Source: Bryobacterales bacterium
GTDB lineage: Bacteria > Acidobacteriota > Terriglobia > Bryobacterales > Bryobacteraceae
Reading direction: 5' to 3'
Assembly (NCBI GenBank): GCA_003166475.1
Contig: PMVV01000400.1
Location: 2,370 to 51,498, forward strand
DNA length: 49,129 nucleotides
Shown here: positions 16,844 to 24,912 of the stretch, in pieces
Position numbering within the stretch: the stretch's first letter is position 1
Layout of the letters: each line of letters opens with the position of its first letter
Position numbers and translations under genes: made by a program
Notes under the pieces: generated by a model
What the model was told of the DNA's origin: nothing
What the model saw: the letters and a program-made list of their open reading frames with translations, nothing else
The model's database searches: none

Positions 16844-16862
16844 ACAGTCAATAACCGACTGT
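16844..16862. promoter_or_regulatory. possible ParD operator dyad
   Basis: ACAGTC and GACTGT flank a 7-nt spacer about 55 nt upstream of the antitoxin start. On the minus strand a TTGATT-N18-GATAAT pair (16841-16812) could be the promoter. Both are weak matches. Confidence 0.3.
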
Positions 16863-16986
16863 AGAGGATTACGGTCGGAACGGCCCGACGCGCCCTGGGA
16901 CGAACTGCTGGGCCCAGGGAATCTTGAGCCAATTCCGTCCTTGGACCGCAGCCCTTTGTGATATACCTTGGGAAGCGGATAAACAT

Positions 16987-18045
16987 ATGCGGAAATCGAT
17001 GTTGGTCGTCTGGGCTCTCGCGTTCGGCGCGGCCCCGATTGCGATTCCTCAAGCTGCGCCACCGGCCGCGGCGCCGGCGCCCTATGCCTGTGACCCGGTC
17101 AATCCCAACGCTTCGCCAGAAGCGCGCGCGCTGCTGAAGAGCCTCTGCGCGCTCTCGGGCAAGGGGATTCTTTCGGGCCAGCACAACTTCCCCAATCATC
17201 GGGCGCAGGATACCGACCGCGTCCAGGCCATCACGGGCAAGTACCCCGCCGTCTGGGGTTCGGATTTCGGCTTCCTCGACGGCGAGGACAAAGACTCCAT
17301 CATCCACCGCGACCTGATGATCGAGGAGGCCAAAAAGCAGGCCGCCGCCGGGTCCATCGTTACCCTGTGCTGGCACATGCTGCGTCCCACCGAGGACGAG
17401 CCAGGCAAAGCGGGCGAGAACGGCCGGCCTAGCGAGAGCTGGCGCGGCAGCGTGCAGGCGCGCCTCAGCGATGAGCAGTGGCAGGAGCTGATCGCCTCCG
17501 ACTCGCCGCTGCACCAGCGCTGGGAACGCTACATCGACACCGTGGCCGTCTACCTGAAACAGCTTCAGGAGGCCCGCATTCCAGTGCTCTGGCGGCCGAT
17601 GCACGAGAACAACGGCAACTTCTTCTGGTGGGGCGGCCGGCCAGGCCCGTCCGGTACGGCGCAACTCTATCGCGAGGTTTACTACCGTCTGGTCAACGTG
17701 CACCATCTCGACAATCTGCTCTGGGTGTGGAACCAGAACGGCCCGGCCCCCTTCGGCGAGTTCCACCAGTTCTTCCCGGGCCAGAATTTCGTCGATGTGG
17801 TGAGCTACGACAACTACCGCTCGCTGGATGACAGGTATTATTGGGAGATCCTCGACTTGGCCAACGGAAAGCCTATTGCGCTGGGCGAGGTTGGCAGTCC
17901 GCCGCCCGCCGAAGTGTTGAAGTCCCAGCCCAAGTGGGTCTGGTTCATGGACTGGGCCGACGGAATTCAATGGCAGGCAGACAAGTTGAAGACGGCCTAC
18001 GCCAACCCTTGGGTAATCGGCCGGGGCGACCCGCTGCCGAAGTGA
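16987..18045 (+). CDS. secreted GH26 endo-beta-mannanase-like glycoside hydrolase
   Basis: The protein has 352 residues from ATG 16987, which gives a signal peptide and an Ala/Pro-rich linker ('QAAPPAAAPAPYAC'). GH26 landmarks are present: 'ILSGQHNFPN' (62-70), the acid/base Glu in 'WRPMHENNG' (E207), the 'FFWWGG' substrate-cleft aromatics and the nucleophile Glu in 'PIALGEVG' (E301). GH26 enzymes cleave beta-1,4-mannan, or related beta-1,3-xylan or mixed glucans, by retention. Only 60 nt separate it from the GH2 gene downstream, suggesting joint use on a mannan-type polymer outside the cytoplasm. Confidence 0.9.
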   Translation: MRKSMLVVWALAFGAAPIAIPQAAPPAAAPAPYACDPVNPNASPEARALLKSLCALSGKGILSGQHNFPNHRAQDTDRVQAITGKYPAVWGSDFGFLDGEDKDSIIHRDLMIEEAKKQAAAGSIVTLCWHMLRPTEDEPGKAGENGRPSESWRGSVQARLSDEQWQELIASDSPLHQRWERYIDTVAVYLKQLQEARIPVLWRPMHENNGNFFWWGGRPGPSGTAQLYREVYYRLVNVHHLDNLLWVWNQNGPAPFGEFHQFFPGQNFVDVVSYDNYRSLDDRYYWEILDLANGKPIALGEVGSPPPAEVLKSQPKWVWFMDWADGIQWQADKLKTAYANPWVIGRGDPLPK

Positions 18046-18088
18046 GCGGCAATTCTCCGTTTTTCTCGAGACCGCCCGGTCCCACAGC

Positions 18089-18094
18089 TACAAT
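18089..18094 (+). promoter_or_regulatory. possible -10 element giving a very short leader
   Basis: TACAAT ends 11 nt before the GH2 ATG. If it is a -10 box, transcription would start about 5 nt before the start codon. No clear -35 hexamer is visible. Confidence 0.3.
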
Positions 18095-18105
18095 AGACTT
18101 GTCAC

Positions 18106-19902
18106 ATGCACAAATCGGCGGCCTTTTTCCTCCTCGCCTGCGGCGGTCTGTACGCGGCTGCCATCCCGCGTCCCGAGTATCCGCAGCCGCAATTCCAGCG
18201 CGAACACTGGCTCAGCCTGAATGGCTCCTGGGAATTCGAATTCGACGACGCCAACGCGGGCCTGGATGCCGATTGGGCATCCGCCACCCATAAATTTACC
18301 CGAAACATCGCCGTCCCGTATTGTTTCGAGAGCCGCCTGAGCGGTATCGGCGATACATCCTTTCATCCCTGGATCTGGTACCGCCGCGCCGTCAACCTGC
18401 CCGCCGAATGGAAAGGCCAGCGCGTGCTCCTCCATTTCGGCGCGGTGAATTACTGGTCGATGGTCTGGGTGAATGGCAAGTTGGCCGGCAGTCACGAAGG
18501 CGGCAATACGCCGTTCACCTTCGACGTCACACCGTTGCTCCAGCCGGGCTCCAACGTCCTCACCGTGCGCGCCCACTTCCCGCCCACGGACCGCTACATC
18601 CCCCGGGGAAAACAGTTTTGGGAGCCCAAATCGAAAAGCATCTTCTATACGCGCACTAGCGGCATCTGGCAGCCTGTGTGGATGGAGCCGGTTGGTGCCA
18701 GTTACCTCGATCGCGTCAAGATTACACCCTCCACCGACGGCGCCGTGCGCCTGGAATTCGCTATCGCCCGTCCCCAGCCCGGCCTGGAAGTCACCGCATC
18801 GGCCAGTTTCGCCGGACAACCGGCCGCATCCGCCACAGCCCACACCAACTCCGCGCCCACTACTGCGCTGCTGTCCATCGACGAGCCGAAGCGCTGGTCG
18901 CCGTCGTCGCCCAATCTGTACGACCTCGCGCTGGAACTGCGGCGCGGCGGCGTGGTGCTCGATCGCGTGCAAACCTATTTCGGCATTCGCAGCGTCACCG
19001 CCGAAAACGGCAAAGTCCTGCTGAACGGCAACCCCATCTTCCTGAAAATGGTGCTCGACCAGGGCTACTGGCCCGAGAGCATTCTGACACCGCCCACCGA
19101 CGAAGCCATCCAATACGATATTCGCGCGACCAAGGAGATGGGCTTCAATGGCGCGCGCAAGCACCAAAAACTGGAGGATCCCCGCTATCTCTATTGGGCC
19201 GACCACATGGGTTTTCTGGTTTCCAGCGAAATGGCCAACGCCTACGAATTCGACGACGCCTACGTGGACCGCTTCACCCGTGAGTGGGCCGCCGCTGTCG
19301 AGCGCGACTACAATCACCCGTCGATCGTTATCTGGGTGCCCATCAACGAGAGCTGGGGCGTGCCCAATCTGCGCGACGCACGTCAGCAGAACCACCTGAA
19401 ATCGCTCTACGCCCTCACGCATTCCCTCGATGCCACCCGCCTCGCGATCGACAACGAAGGCTGGGAGCATACCGATATGACCGACCTTTTCGCCATCCAC
19501 GACTACGCGCGCTCGGGCGATCTGCTCTACGAGCGTTACAAGGACTTGGGCAAGTCCGGTGCCGGGGTTCCCGACAATTACAAGGCATCGCTCATTCCCG
19601 GCTACCATTACAATGGCTCGCCGGTGGCGCTCACGGAATTCGGGGGCATCGCCTTCATCCCGCCCGGCCACGATGTGCCGCAGGAAGCGTGGGGCTATTC
19701 GGGCGTGGAAAAAACCACGGATGCCGCCCTCGACCGCCTGCGCGGGCTGTATACTGCCATAGCCCGCATCCCCGGCTTTGCCGGTCTCTGCTACACCCAG
19801 TTGACCGACGTCGAGCAGGAGATCAACGGCCTGATGACCTACGACCGCAAGCTCAAGTTCGACGCGCACAAGCTACAGGAGATCAATGCCCTGGTGCATT
19901 GA
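18106..19902 (+). CDS. secreted GH2-family beta-glycosidase
   Basis: The protein has 598 residues with a signal peptide ('FFLLACGGLYAAAIP'). The GH2 order is visible: jelly-roll sugar-binding domain (~30-195, with 'NYWSMVWVNGKLAGSHEGG'), immunoglobulin-like domain (~200-295) and TIM barrel (~300-598). The acid/base is E415 in 'VPINESWG' and the nucleophile E511 in 'VALTEFGG'. The compact form with no extra C-terminal domains resembles secreted beta-galactosidase, glucuronidase or mannosidase-like members; the exact sugar cannot be told from motifs. Being next to a GH26 mannanase favours trimming of mannan-derived or branched oligosaccharides. Confidence 0.9.
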   Translation: MHKSAAFFLLACGGLYAAAIPRPEYPQPQFQREHWLSLNGSWEFEFDDANAGLDADWASATHKFTRNIAVPYCFESRLSGIGDTSFHPWIWYRRAVNLPAEWKGQRVLLHFGAVNYWSMVWVNGKLAGSHEGGNTPFTFDVTPLLQPGSNVLTVRAHFPPTDRYIPRGKQFWEPKSKSIFYTRTSGIWQPVWMEPVGASYLDRVKITPSTDGAVRLEFAIARPQPGLEVTASASFAGQPAASATAHTNSAPTTALLSIDEPKRWSPSSPNLYDLALELRRGGVVLDRVQTYFGIRSVTAENGKVLLNGNPIFLKMVLDQGYWPESILTPPTDEAIQYDIRATKEMGFNGARKHQKLEDPRYLYWADHMGFLVSSEMANAYEFDDAYVDRFTREWAAAVERDYNHPSIVIWVPINESWGVPNLRDARQQNHLKSLYALTHSLDATRLAIDNEGWEHTDMTDLFAIHDYARSGDLLYERYKDLGKSGAGVPDNYKASLIPGYHYNGSPVALTEFGGIAFIPPGHDVPQEAWGYSGVEKTTDAALDRLRGLYTAIARIPGFAGLCYTQLTDVEQEINGLMTYDRKLKFDAHKLQEINALVH

Positions 19903-19908
19903 TTGGAG

Positions 19909-19955
19909 GGCGGGCAATCTTGGCCGGGGTCCCCTTTGGGGACGGCTTTTAGCCG
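19909..19955. repeat. triloop hairpin repeat downstream of the GH2 gene
   Basis: A GGCGGGCAATCTTGGC stretch matches the copy at 27022 almost exactly. It is followed by GTCCCC-TTT-GGGGAC (19929-19943) and CGGCT-TTT-AGCCG (19943-19955). The position at the 3' end of GH2 would allow mRNA stabilisation or attenuation. Confidence 0.55.
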
Positions 19956-20199
19956 GCTGTGTAAGTTTTGATTAAGTTTGGTGACCCGCAGGGCCATGCG
20001 GCAGCCGGTGGATCAATATCTCCGGATTAAGTCCGCGCCTGTTTCCAGTGCCGCTCCCGCTCCTGGACGCGCTCCAGCGCACGCCGGCAAGTATGCGAGC
20101 AGAAGCGTTGCAAGGGACTTCGCCGCTCCAGAACGAATACAAGATACCTTTTTAGATTAAAGGGCCGCTTGGCCGTTTCGACGCTCATTTTTCGCAGAC

Positions 20200-20290
20200 T
20201 GTGGGGCGGACCTCCAGGTCTGCGCGGGTCCTCCAGGACCCGCTCCAGGCCGACGTGGACGTCGGCCGCAGGGCTGGAGTCCTGCCCTAC
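20200..20290. repeat. four-hairpin tandem repeat element
   Basis: The element begins with the family lead GTGGGGC. Four 18-20-nt hairpins follow at 20206-20223, 20224-20243 (GCGGGTCC-TCCA-GGACCCGC), 20248-20267 (GGCCGACG-TGGA-CGTCGGCC) and 20268-20285. Each has different arms but a similar CTCCAG or CTGGAG centre. Arms of the second hairpin recur at 46334-46352. Confidence 0.75.
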
Positions 20291-20327
20291 CAAGAAGCTC
20301 GGCAACTGGTACAGAGAGAGGGTCGCG

Positions 20328-20333
20328 TACAAT
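20328..20333 (+). promoter_or_regulatory. possible -10 element at the PfkB start
   Basis: TACAAT ends 6 nt before the TTG chosen as start codon, which would put the transcription start at the start codon. No convincing -35 box is seen. Confidence 0.25.
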
Positions 20334-20339
20334 GGTTGT

Positions 20340-21269
20340 TTGATCGTAACCCTGACAGTCAATCCCGCACTGGACCGCACCATCTCCGTGGACCGGCTGG
20401 CGTTCGAAGACCGGTCCTACATCGACTCCCGGCACGAGTCCGCCGGAGGACGGGGCATCATTGCCGCGTGCGTGATCCATTCGTTTGGCGGGAAGCCGCT
20501 CGCCATTTTTCCCAGCGGCGGAAACAACGGGAAGCGCCTCGAAGAATTCCTCGTGGCTTGTGGATATTCCACGCTGGCCGTACCCATCGGCCGCGAGATC
20601 CGCACGAATCTCACCATCACCGACCGGCAGGGCCTCACCGTCAGCCTGAACGAGCGCGGCCCGCAGCTTGAGAAGGCCGAAGTCGATCGCATCGAGAAGG
20701 CCGTGCAGAAGAGTCTCGATGGCGCGGCCTGGCTGCTGTTGTGCGGCAGCCTGCCACCCGGCGTGCCCGCGAATTTCTACGCCCGCCTCATCGGCATGGC
20801 GCGGCGCAAGAAGGTGAAGACGCTGCTGGACACCGACGGCGATGCCCTGCGCGAAGGCATCGAGGCCGGGCCGACGGTCGTCTCGCCCAATCAGCACGAG
20901 GCGGAGCGCCTGCTGAACCGGGCCCTGGTCACGCGCAATCACTTTCTTGAGGCGGTGGCCCGTATACGCGCGATGGGACCGGAGATGGTCGCGCTTTCGC
21001 TCGGCAGCCGCGGCGCAATGGGAGCCATTGAAGGGACCATCATCGAGGCCCTTCCGCCGCGTGTGGAAGTGCTCTGTCCCATCGGCGCAGGCGATGCGCT
21101 GGCCGCGGCTTTGGCGTGGTCCATGGAACGGAACGGCGATTTCACGGATGCGCTGCGCTGGGGTGTGGCCACCGGCACGGCATCGTCCACGCTGCCCGGC
21201 CTGCGCTCGGCCTCCCTCGAGCAGACCAAGGAAATGTACCGGCAGGTGGAAGTGCGCCGCATCGAATAG
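20340..21269 (+). CDS. PfkB-family sugar-phosphate kinase (1-phosphofructokinase / tagatose-6-phosphate kinase type)
   Basis: The protein has 309 residues from TTG 20340 ('IVTLTVNPALDRTISVDRL'), the standard start of the FruK/LacC branch. The ribokinase-like Gly motif reads 'SAGGRGIIAA' and the C-terminal anion-hole motif is 'PIGAGDALAAALAW', including the catalytic Asp. The family phosphorylates fructose-1-phosphate or tagatose-6-phosphate to the 1,6-bisphosphate. Substrate is not resolvable by eye. The MurJ gene follows after 7 nt. A LacD-like aldolase, which could use the bisphosphate product, lies 26 kb away. Confidence 0.87.
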   Translation: MIVTLTVNPALDRTISVDRLAFEDRSYIDSRHESAGGRGIIAACVIHSFGGKPLAIFPSGGNNGKRLEEFLVACGYSTLAVPIGREIRTNLTITDRQGLTVSLNERGPQLEKAEVDRIEKAVQKSLDGAAWLLLCGSLPPGVPANFYARLIGMARRKKVKTLLDTDGDALREGIEAGPTVVSPNQHEAERLLNRALVTRNHFLEAVARIRAMGPEMVALSLGSRGAMGAIEGTIIEALPPRVEVLCPIGAGDALAAALAWSMERNGDFTDALRWGVATGTASSTLPGLRSASLEQTKEMYRQVEVRRIE

Positions 21270-21276
21270 GAATCCG

Positions 21277-22965
21277 GTGGCCTACACTTCATCCCGCGGC
21301 GCTTCCCGCACCGGCGGGCCATCCAAAAGCGAAAACGTAATGCGTTCGGCGGGCGTGGTTTCCGCCGCGGTTTTCCTGAGCCGCATCAGCGGACTGGTAC
21401 GCGAAATGATCATGGCCCGCCTGTTCGGGGCCGGACAGGCTTACGACGCGTTCCTGCTCGGGTTTCGCATCCCCAATCTGACGCGCGATCTCTTCGCCGA
21501 GGGCGCGCTCTCCTCCGCCTTCGTCCCCGTCTTCACCCAGTACCTGGCCACCAAGGGCAAACGCGAAGCCGCCGAGCTTTCCAACCTGGTGGCCACCGCG
21601 CTGCTGCTGGTGGTGGGCGGCATTTGCATACTGGGCATGATCTTCAGCCCGCAACTGGTGTGGCTGCTGGCGTCGGGCTTCGCGCGCGTGCCCGGCAAGT
21701 TCGAACTGGCCGTGACGCTGACGCGCATCATGTTTCCGTTCCTGCTGCTGGTGGCGCTGGCCGCGCAGACCATGGGCATCCTGAATGCGCTGAACCAGTT
21801 CGGCATCCCGGCGCTTTCCTCGACTTTCTTCAATATCGGCTCGGTGGCCTTCGGCCTGGGCTTCGGATACACCGTGGGCCGCTGGATGGACGTGAGCCTG
21901 ATCATGTCGATGGCCTGGGGGGTGGTAGCGGGCGGGGCCGTGCAATGGCTGTTTCAAGCTCCCAGCCTCTACCGCGCCGGCATCTCGTATCGCCCGCGCC
22001 TGGACTTCGCGCATCCCGGCCTGCGCAAGATCCTGCGGCTGATGGGTCCGGCCATTCTGGGCAACGCCGCTGTGCAGATCAACGTGCTGGTGAATACCAA
22101 CTTTGCCTCCAGCATCGCGGACGCCGCCGGCCATGTCATTAACGGTCCGGTAAGCTGGCTTAGCTATGCATTCCGCTTCATGCAATTGCCGCTGGGGTTG
22201 TTCGGCGTGGCCATCGCCTCCGCCACGCTGCCCTCGATTTCGCGCAGCGCCGCGCTCCAGAAGATGGACGAATTCCGCCTGACGCTCTCCCGCTCACTGG
22301 GCATGGTTTTGCTGCTGACCATTCCTTCGTCGGTGGGCCTGGCCGTGCTCGGCCCCAGTATGATCGGAGCGGTGTACCAATGGGGCCGGTTTCGCGCCGC
22401 CGATACGCACCAGGTCGCCATGGCGCTGGCCTGCTACGCGGTGGGCTTGGCCGGCTACTCCGCCATCAAGATCCTGGCGCCCGCGTTCTACGCCCTCAAC
22501 GACGCGCGCACGCCCATGCTGGTGAGCTTGGTCTCCATCCTGGTGAACCTGGCCGCCGCTTCGACTATGGTGAAACTGGCGGGACTTGGCCACCTGGGCC
22601 TGGCCCTGTCGACTTCCGCCGTCGCGCTGTTCGGATCGGTGGCGTTGTTCCTGCTGCTCCGCCGTCGCATCCAGCGCATGCACGGCCGCGCGCTGGCCGC
22701 CAGCGTAGCCAAGATTCTGTGCGCGTCGGCCGTCATGGGCCTCGTGTGTTACCTGTCGAGCAGCGGCGTGCATCACTGGCTGGGCGCGCGCAAACTCGCG
22801 CAGATCGCGGACGTGGCGATCTCCATCCCGCTGGGCGCGACGGTGTACTATGCGTTATGCCGCGCCATGCGGGTGGCGGAACTGGAAGCCGCCTGGGTAG
22901 CGCTGGCCGCGCCGCTCGCGCGCCGGTTCTCCGTCAATCCGCGTCACCGTGCTAAACTGCCATAA
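21277..22965 (+). CDS. murJ: MurJ lipid II flippase
   Basis: The protein has about 562 residues. 'RDLFAEGALSSAFVPVF' and 'SLVREMIMARLFGAG' are signatures of MurJ/MviN. About 14 hydrophobic segments fit the MOP-superfamily fold. MurJ flips undecaprenyl-linked peptidoglycan precursor to the periplasm. The listed ORF begins far upstream inside the kinase gene in another frame; GTG 21277, with AGGAA a few nt upstream, is the likely start, and ATG 21340 is an alternative that starts right at the conserved region. It sits in a tight cluster with the PfkB kinase and the zinc-ribbon protein. Confidence 0.92.
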   Translation: MAYTSSRGASRTGGPSKSENVMRSAGVVSAAVFLSRISGLVREMIMARLFGAGQAYDAFLLGFRIPNLTRDLFAEGALSSAFVPVFTQYLATKGKREAAELSNLVATALLLVVGGICILGMIFSPQLVWLLASGFARVPGKFELAVTLTRIMFPFLLLVALAAQTMGILNALNQFGIPALSSTFFNIGSVAFGLGFGYTVGRWMDVSLIMSMAWGVVAGGAVQWLFQAPSLYRAGISYRPRLDFAHPGLRKILRLMGPAILGNAAVQINVLVNTNFASSIADAAGHVINGPVSWLSYAFRFMQLPLGLFGVAIASATLPSISRSAALQKMDEFRLTLSRSLGMVLLLTIPSSVGLAVLGPSMIGAVYQWGRFRAADTHQVAMALACYAVGLAGYSAIKILAPAFYALNDARTPMLVSLVSILVNLAAASTMVKLAGLGHLGLALSTSAVALFGSVALFLLLRRRIQRMHGRALAASVAKILCASAVMGLVCYLSSSGVHHWLGARKLAQIADVAISIPLGATVYYALCRAMRVAELEAAWVALAAPLARRFSVNPRHRAKLP

Positions 22966-22968
22966 GAA

Positions 22969-23724
22969 ATGCTTCCCGATCTGGAGTTGGCGGTTCGGTT
23001 GCAGGAGCTTGACAATCGGGTGACCGAGTTGACCCGCGAGATCTCCGCGCTTCCAAAACACATCGCCGAAATCGAAAAGAAATTAGAGAGTCACACGCGC
23101 AAGCTGGAGGCGGATCGCGCCGCCCTCAACGCGAACCAAAAGGATCGCAAGAAGAACGAGACCGACATCCAGCTTGAGGAGCAGAAAATCTCCAAATTGC
23201 GCGGCCAGATGCTGGACGCCAAGACCAACGAGCAGTACCGCGCGTTTCAGAACGAAATCGAGTTCTGCGAGAAGGAGATTCGCCGCGCCGAGGATCACAT
23301 TCTCGAATTGATGGGCGAATCCGAGCCGCTGGACAAGAACGCGAAGGCCGCCGAACTCGCGCTCAAAGAGGAAAAGGCCCAAGTGGAAGCGGAAAAGCAG
23401 CAGGCCATGGCGCGCACGGCGGAGGACAAGAAGGCTTTGGACCAGATCCACCAGGAACGCGCGCGGATCGTCGCGGACCTGCATCCCAATGTGTACCGGC
23501 AGTATGAACGCATTCGCAAAGGCCGCCGGGGCGTAGCCATCGCCGAGGCCATCGAGGGGCGCTGCAGCGCCTGCCAGATAGCCCTGCGCCTGCAGTTCTT
23601 CCAGGACCTGAAGAAGGGGGATGAGGTGATGTATTGCGAAAGCTGCGCCCGCATCCTCTACTACAATCCGCCCGTGGCTTTCGAAGATCTCACGGGTGAA
23701 TCCGCGCCCGTGGCGCAAGGCTAA
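22969..23724 (+). CDS. coiled-coil protein with C-terminal C4 zinc ribbon
   Basis: The protein has 251 residues. Residues about 10-170 are a charged heptad-rich coiled coil ('IAEIEKKLESHTRKLEADRAAL', 'AEKQQAMARTAEDKK'). The end carries a zinc ribbon with C199-x2-C202 and C223-x2-C226 ('CSACQ', 'CESC'). This architecture is the DUF164/zf-RING_7 family, widespread and thought to bind nucleic acid or act in envelope biogenesis; function is not settled. It begins 4 nt after murJ and is probably co-transcribed. Confidence 0.87.
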   Translation: MLPDLELAVRLQELDNRVTELTREISALPKHIAEIEKKLESHTRKLEADRAALNANQKDRKKNETDIQLEEQKISKLRGQMLDAKTNEQYRAFQNEIEFCEKEIRRAEDHILELMGESEPLDKNAKAAELALKEEKAQVEAEKQQAMARTAEDKKALDQIHQERARIVADLHPNVYRQYERIRKGRRGVAIAEAIEGRCSACQIALRLQFFQDLKKGDEVMYCESCARILYYNPPVAFEDLTGESAPVAQG

Positions 23725-23770
23725 CCACTTCTGAGCCGCGCACGTCAGTAAGCGGTATTCCCCGTACCTC

Positions 23771-24331
23771 TCACGACCGCGCTTTGTGCGTGGCCTTGGC
23801 GCTCTTCACGGGTTCTTTCAGCAGCGTATCCAGCGTCGCGCGAATATTCTTCTCCTGATCGTTGAAGAAGGCGCTGTCTTCGCCCTTGTGCTGCTCGCGG
23901 ATCACGCGGCCGCGGTCGATGAAGATCACTTCGGGAACGAAGTTCGGCTTCACCAGCGACGCTTGTTCGTACTCCAGCACCGACTCGCGGTCCGCGGATC
24001 CCACGGGAAACGTGGGCTTGAACTGGGCGATGAAACCGGGCACCAACGCCGCCGCATCGGGATTGAAGGCCGCCGCCAGGAACTGCACGCCGCGCGAGCC
24101 ATACTCGCTTTGAAGGGCGCTCAGAACCTGCGTGGTGTGCTGGCAGTGCGGACACGTGGTGGAGATAAAGGCCAGCACCACCACCTTGCCCGCATACTGG
24201 CTCAACAGAGTGATCTGGCCGTTAGGCATCTTGATTGCAAACTCGCCCGCCGGACGCGGCACCTGTTGAGCGTGTGCCGACAAACCAGTCAGAAGCAGAA
24301 CCAAAGCCGTGAGTGAGCGCCGAAATCGCAT
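23771..24331 (-). CDS. periplasmic thioredoxin-like protein (TlpA/AhpC-TSA type)
   Basis: The protein has 186 residues with a signal peptide ('ALVLLLTGLSAHAQ'). The redox motif CPHC lies at 60-63 in 'FISTTCPHCQHT', followed by a thioredoxin fold with the cis-Pro region 'VPEVIFIDRGRVI'. Family members are thiol-disulfide oxidoreductases or peroxidases in the periplasm. It is on the same strand as the YeeE genes upstream but separated from them by a 123-nt gap holding a repeat element. The end is lysine-rich. Confidence 0.85.
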   Translation of the reverse strand: MRFRRSLTALVLLLTGLSAHAQQVPRPAGEFAIKMPNGQITLLSQYAGKVVVLAFISTTCPHCQHTTQVLSALQSEYGSRGVQFLAAAFNPDAAALVPGFIAQFKPTFPVGSADRESVLEYEQASLVKPNFVPEVIFIDRGRVIREQHKGEDSAFFNDQEKNIRATLDTLLKEPVKSAKATHKARS

Positions 24332-24360
24332 ACTGCCATTTTACCCCAACCCGCCGCCTA

Positions 24361-24445
24361 ACAGCTGATTCGCTGTGGGGCAGGCCATCGTTTTTCGTGG
24401 CCTGGCGAGTTCGAGCGCGGTGCGCAGACGACAAACAACGATCGA
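24361..24445. repeat. two-hairpin (AB) intergenic repeat element
   Basis: Hairpin A is GGCAGGCCA-N10-TGGCCTGGC (24379-24406). Hairpin B starts GCAGACGA (24424) but its right arm is decayed. The reverse complement of this region matches 31140-31195 at about 50 of 56 positions, counted by eye. Confidence 0.75.
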
Positions 24446-24454
24446 GGCTTGGGG

Positions 24455-24904
24455 TCAATGCGGGAGTCTGGCCCTCAGCAACCCGTACACCCAGGTCCCA
24501 ACCAGTGCGCTGCCGATCGCCACGATCATCACGGTGACGCCATTGCCCACCAGCGCGAAGAGCGGTCCCGGACAGGCTCCCGTGAGCGCCCAGCCCAGGC
24601 CGAAGATCGTGCCGCCCGCAGCATAGCGAATACCGAGCCCCAGGGTCTTGGGCGGAATCGCGATGGGCTCGCCCGAGACGGTCTTCAAACCAAGCCGCTT
24701 GATTAACGCCACTGACGCGGCGGCAACCACAACGGCCGAAGCGATGATCTCGTACATGCGCGGAGACTGAAACCGGAACATCTCCTGGATGCGGAACCAG
24801 GAAAGCACCTCCGACTTCGTCAGCGTGACTCCGAAAGCAACACCGAGAAGAAGATAAACCAGCAAGGCGACGCCGGTCCGGTTCTGCGCTTGTTCAGTGG
24901 ACAT
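24455..24904 (-). CDS. YeeE/YedE-family membrane protein, second half of a split sulfur transporter
   Basis: The protein has 149 residues from the ATG at 24902-24904. Four hydrophobic segments and the conserved 'LTGACPGPLFAL' motif (Cys111) match the C-terminal half of TsuA/YeeE proteins, where a membrane Cys relays thiosulfate or a similar sulfur species. The first half is encoded separately 8 nt upstream. Such split pairs resemble the PmpA/PmpB arrangement. They probably assemble as one channel in the inner membrane. Confidence 0.85.
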   Translation of the reverse strand: MSTEQAQNRTGVALLVYLLLGVAFGVTLTKSEVLSWFRIQEMFRFQSPRMYEIIASAVVVAAASVALIKRLGLKTVSGEPIAIPPKTLGLGIRYAAGGTIFGLGWALTGACPGPLFALVGNGVTVMIVAIGSALVGTWVYGLLRARLPH

Positions 24905-24912
24905 AGATGCGC

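Larger units (their letters stand above)
19903..20339. other. 437-nt intergenic region carrying repeat hairpins
   Basis: No gene is supported. The ORF track starts the PfkB gene at 20169, but residues before 'LIVTLTVNPALD' are translated repeat sequence. The region holds a triloop hairpin group right after the GH2 gene (19909-19955), an unremarkable middle part, and four abutting hairpins (20206-20285). Confidence 0.6.

Noticed and set aside
18088-19869. Minus-strand ORF (593 aa) opposite the GH2 gene
   Set aside because: The GH2 frame has both catalytic Glu motifs; the antisense product has no recognisable domain.
20200-20290. CRISPR array
   Set aside because: The palindromic units abut or nearly abut, differ in arm sequence and have no spacers; no cas gene is present.
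20169-20339. N-terminal extension of the PfkB ORF
   Set aside because: The extension is translated from the four-hairpin repeat; the family N-terminus begins at the TTG at 20340.
19903-20339. tRNA or structured small RNA in the region of strong hairpins
   Set aside because: The hairpins are short, tandem and shared with other intergenic sites; none forms a cloverleaf or a known riboswitch core.
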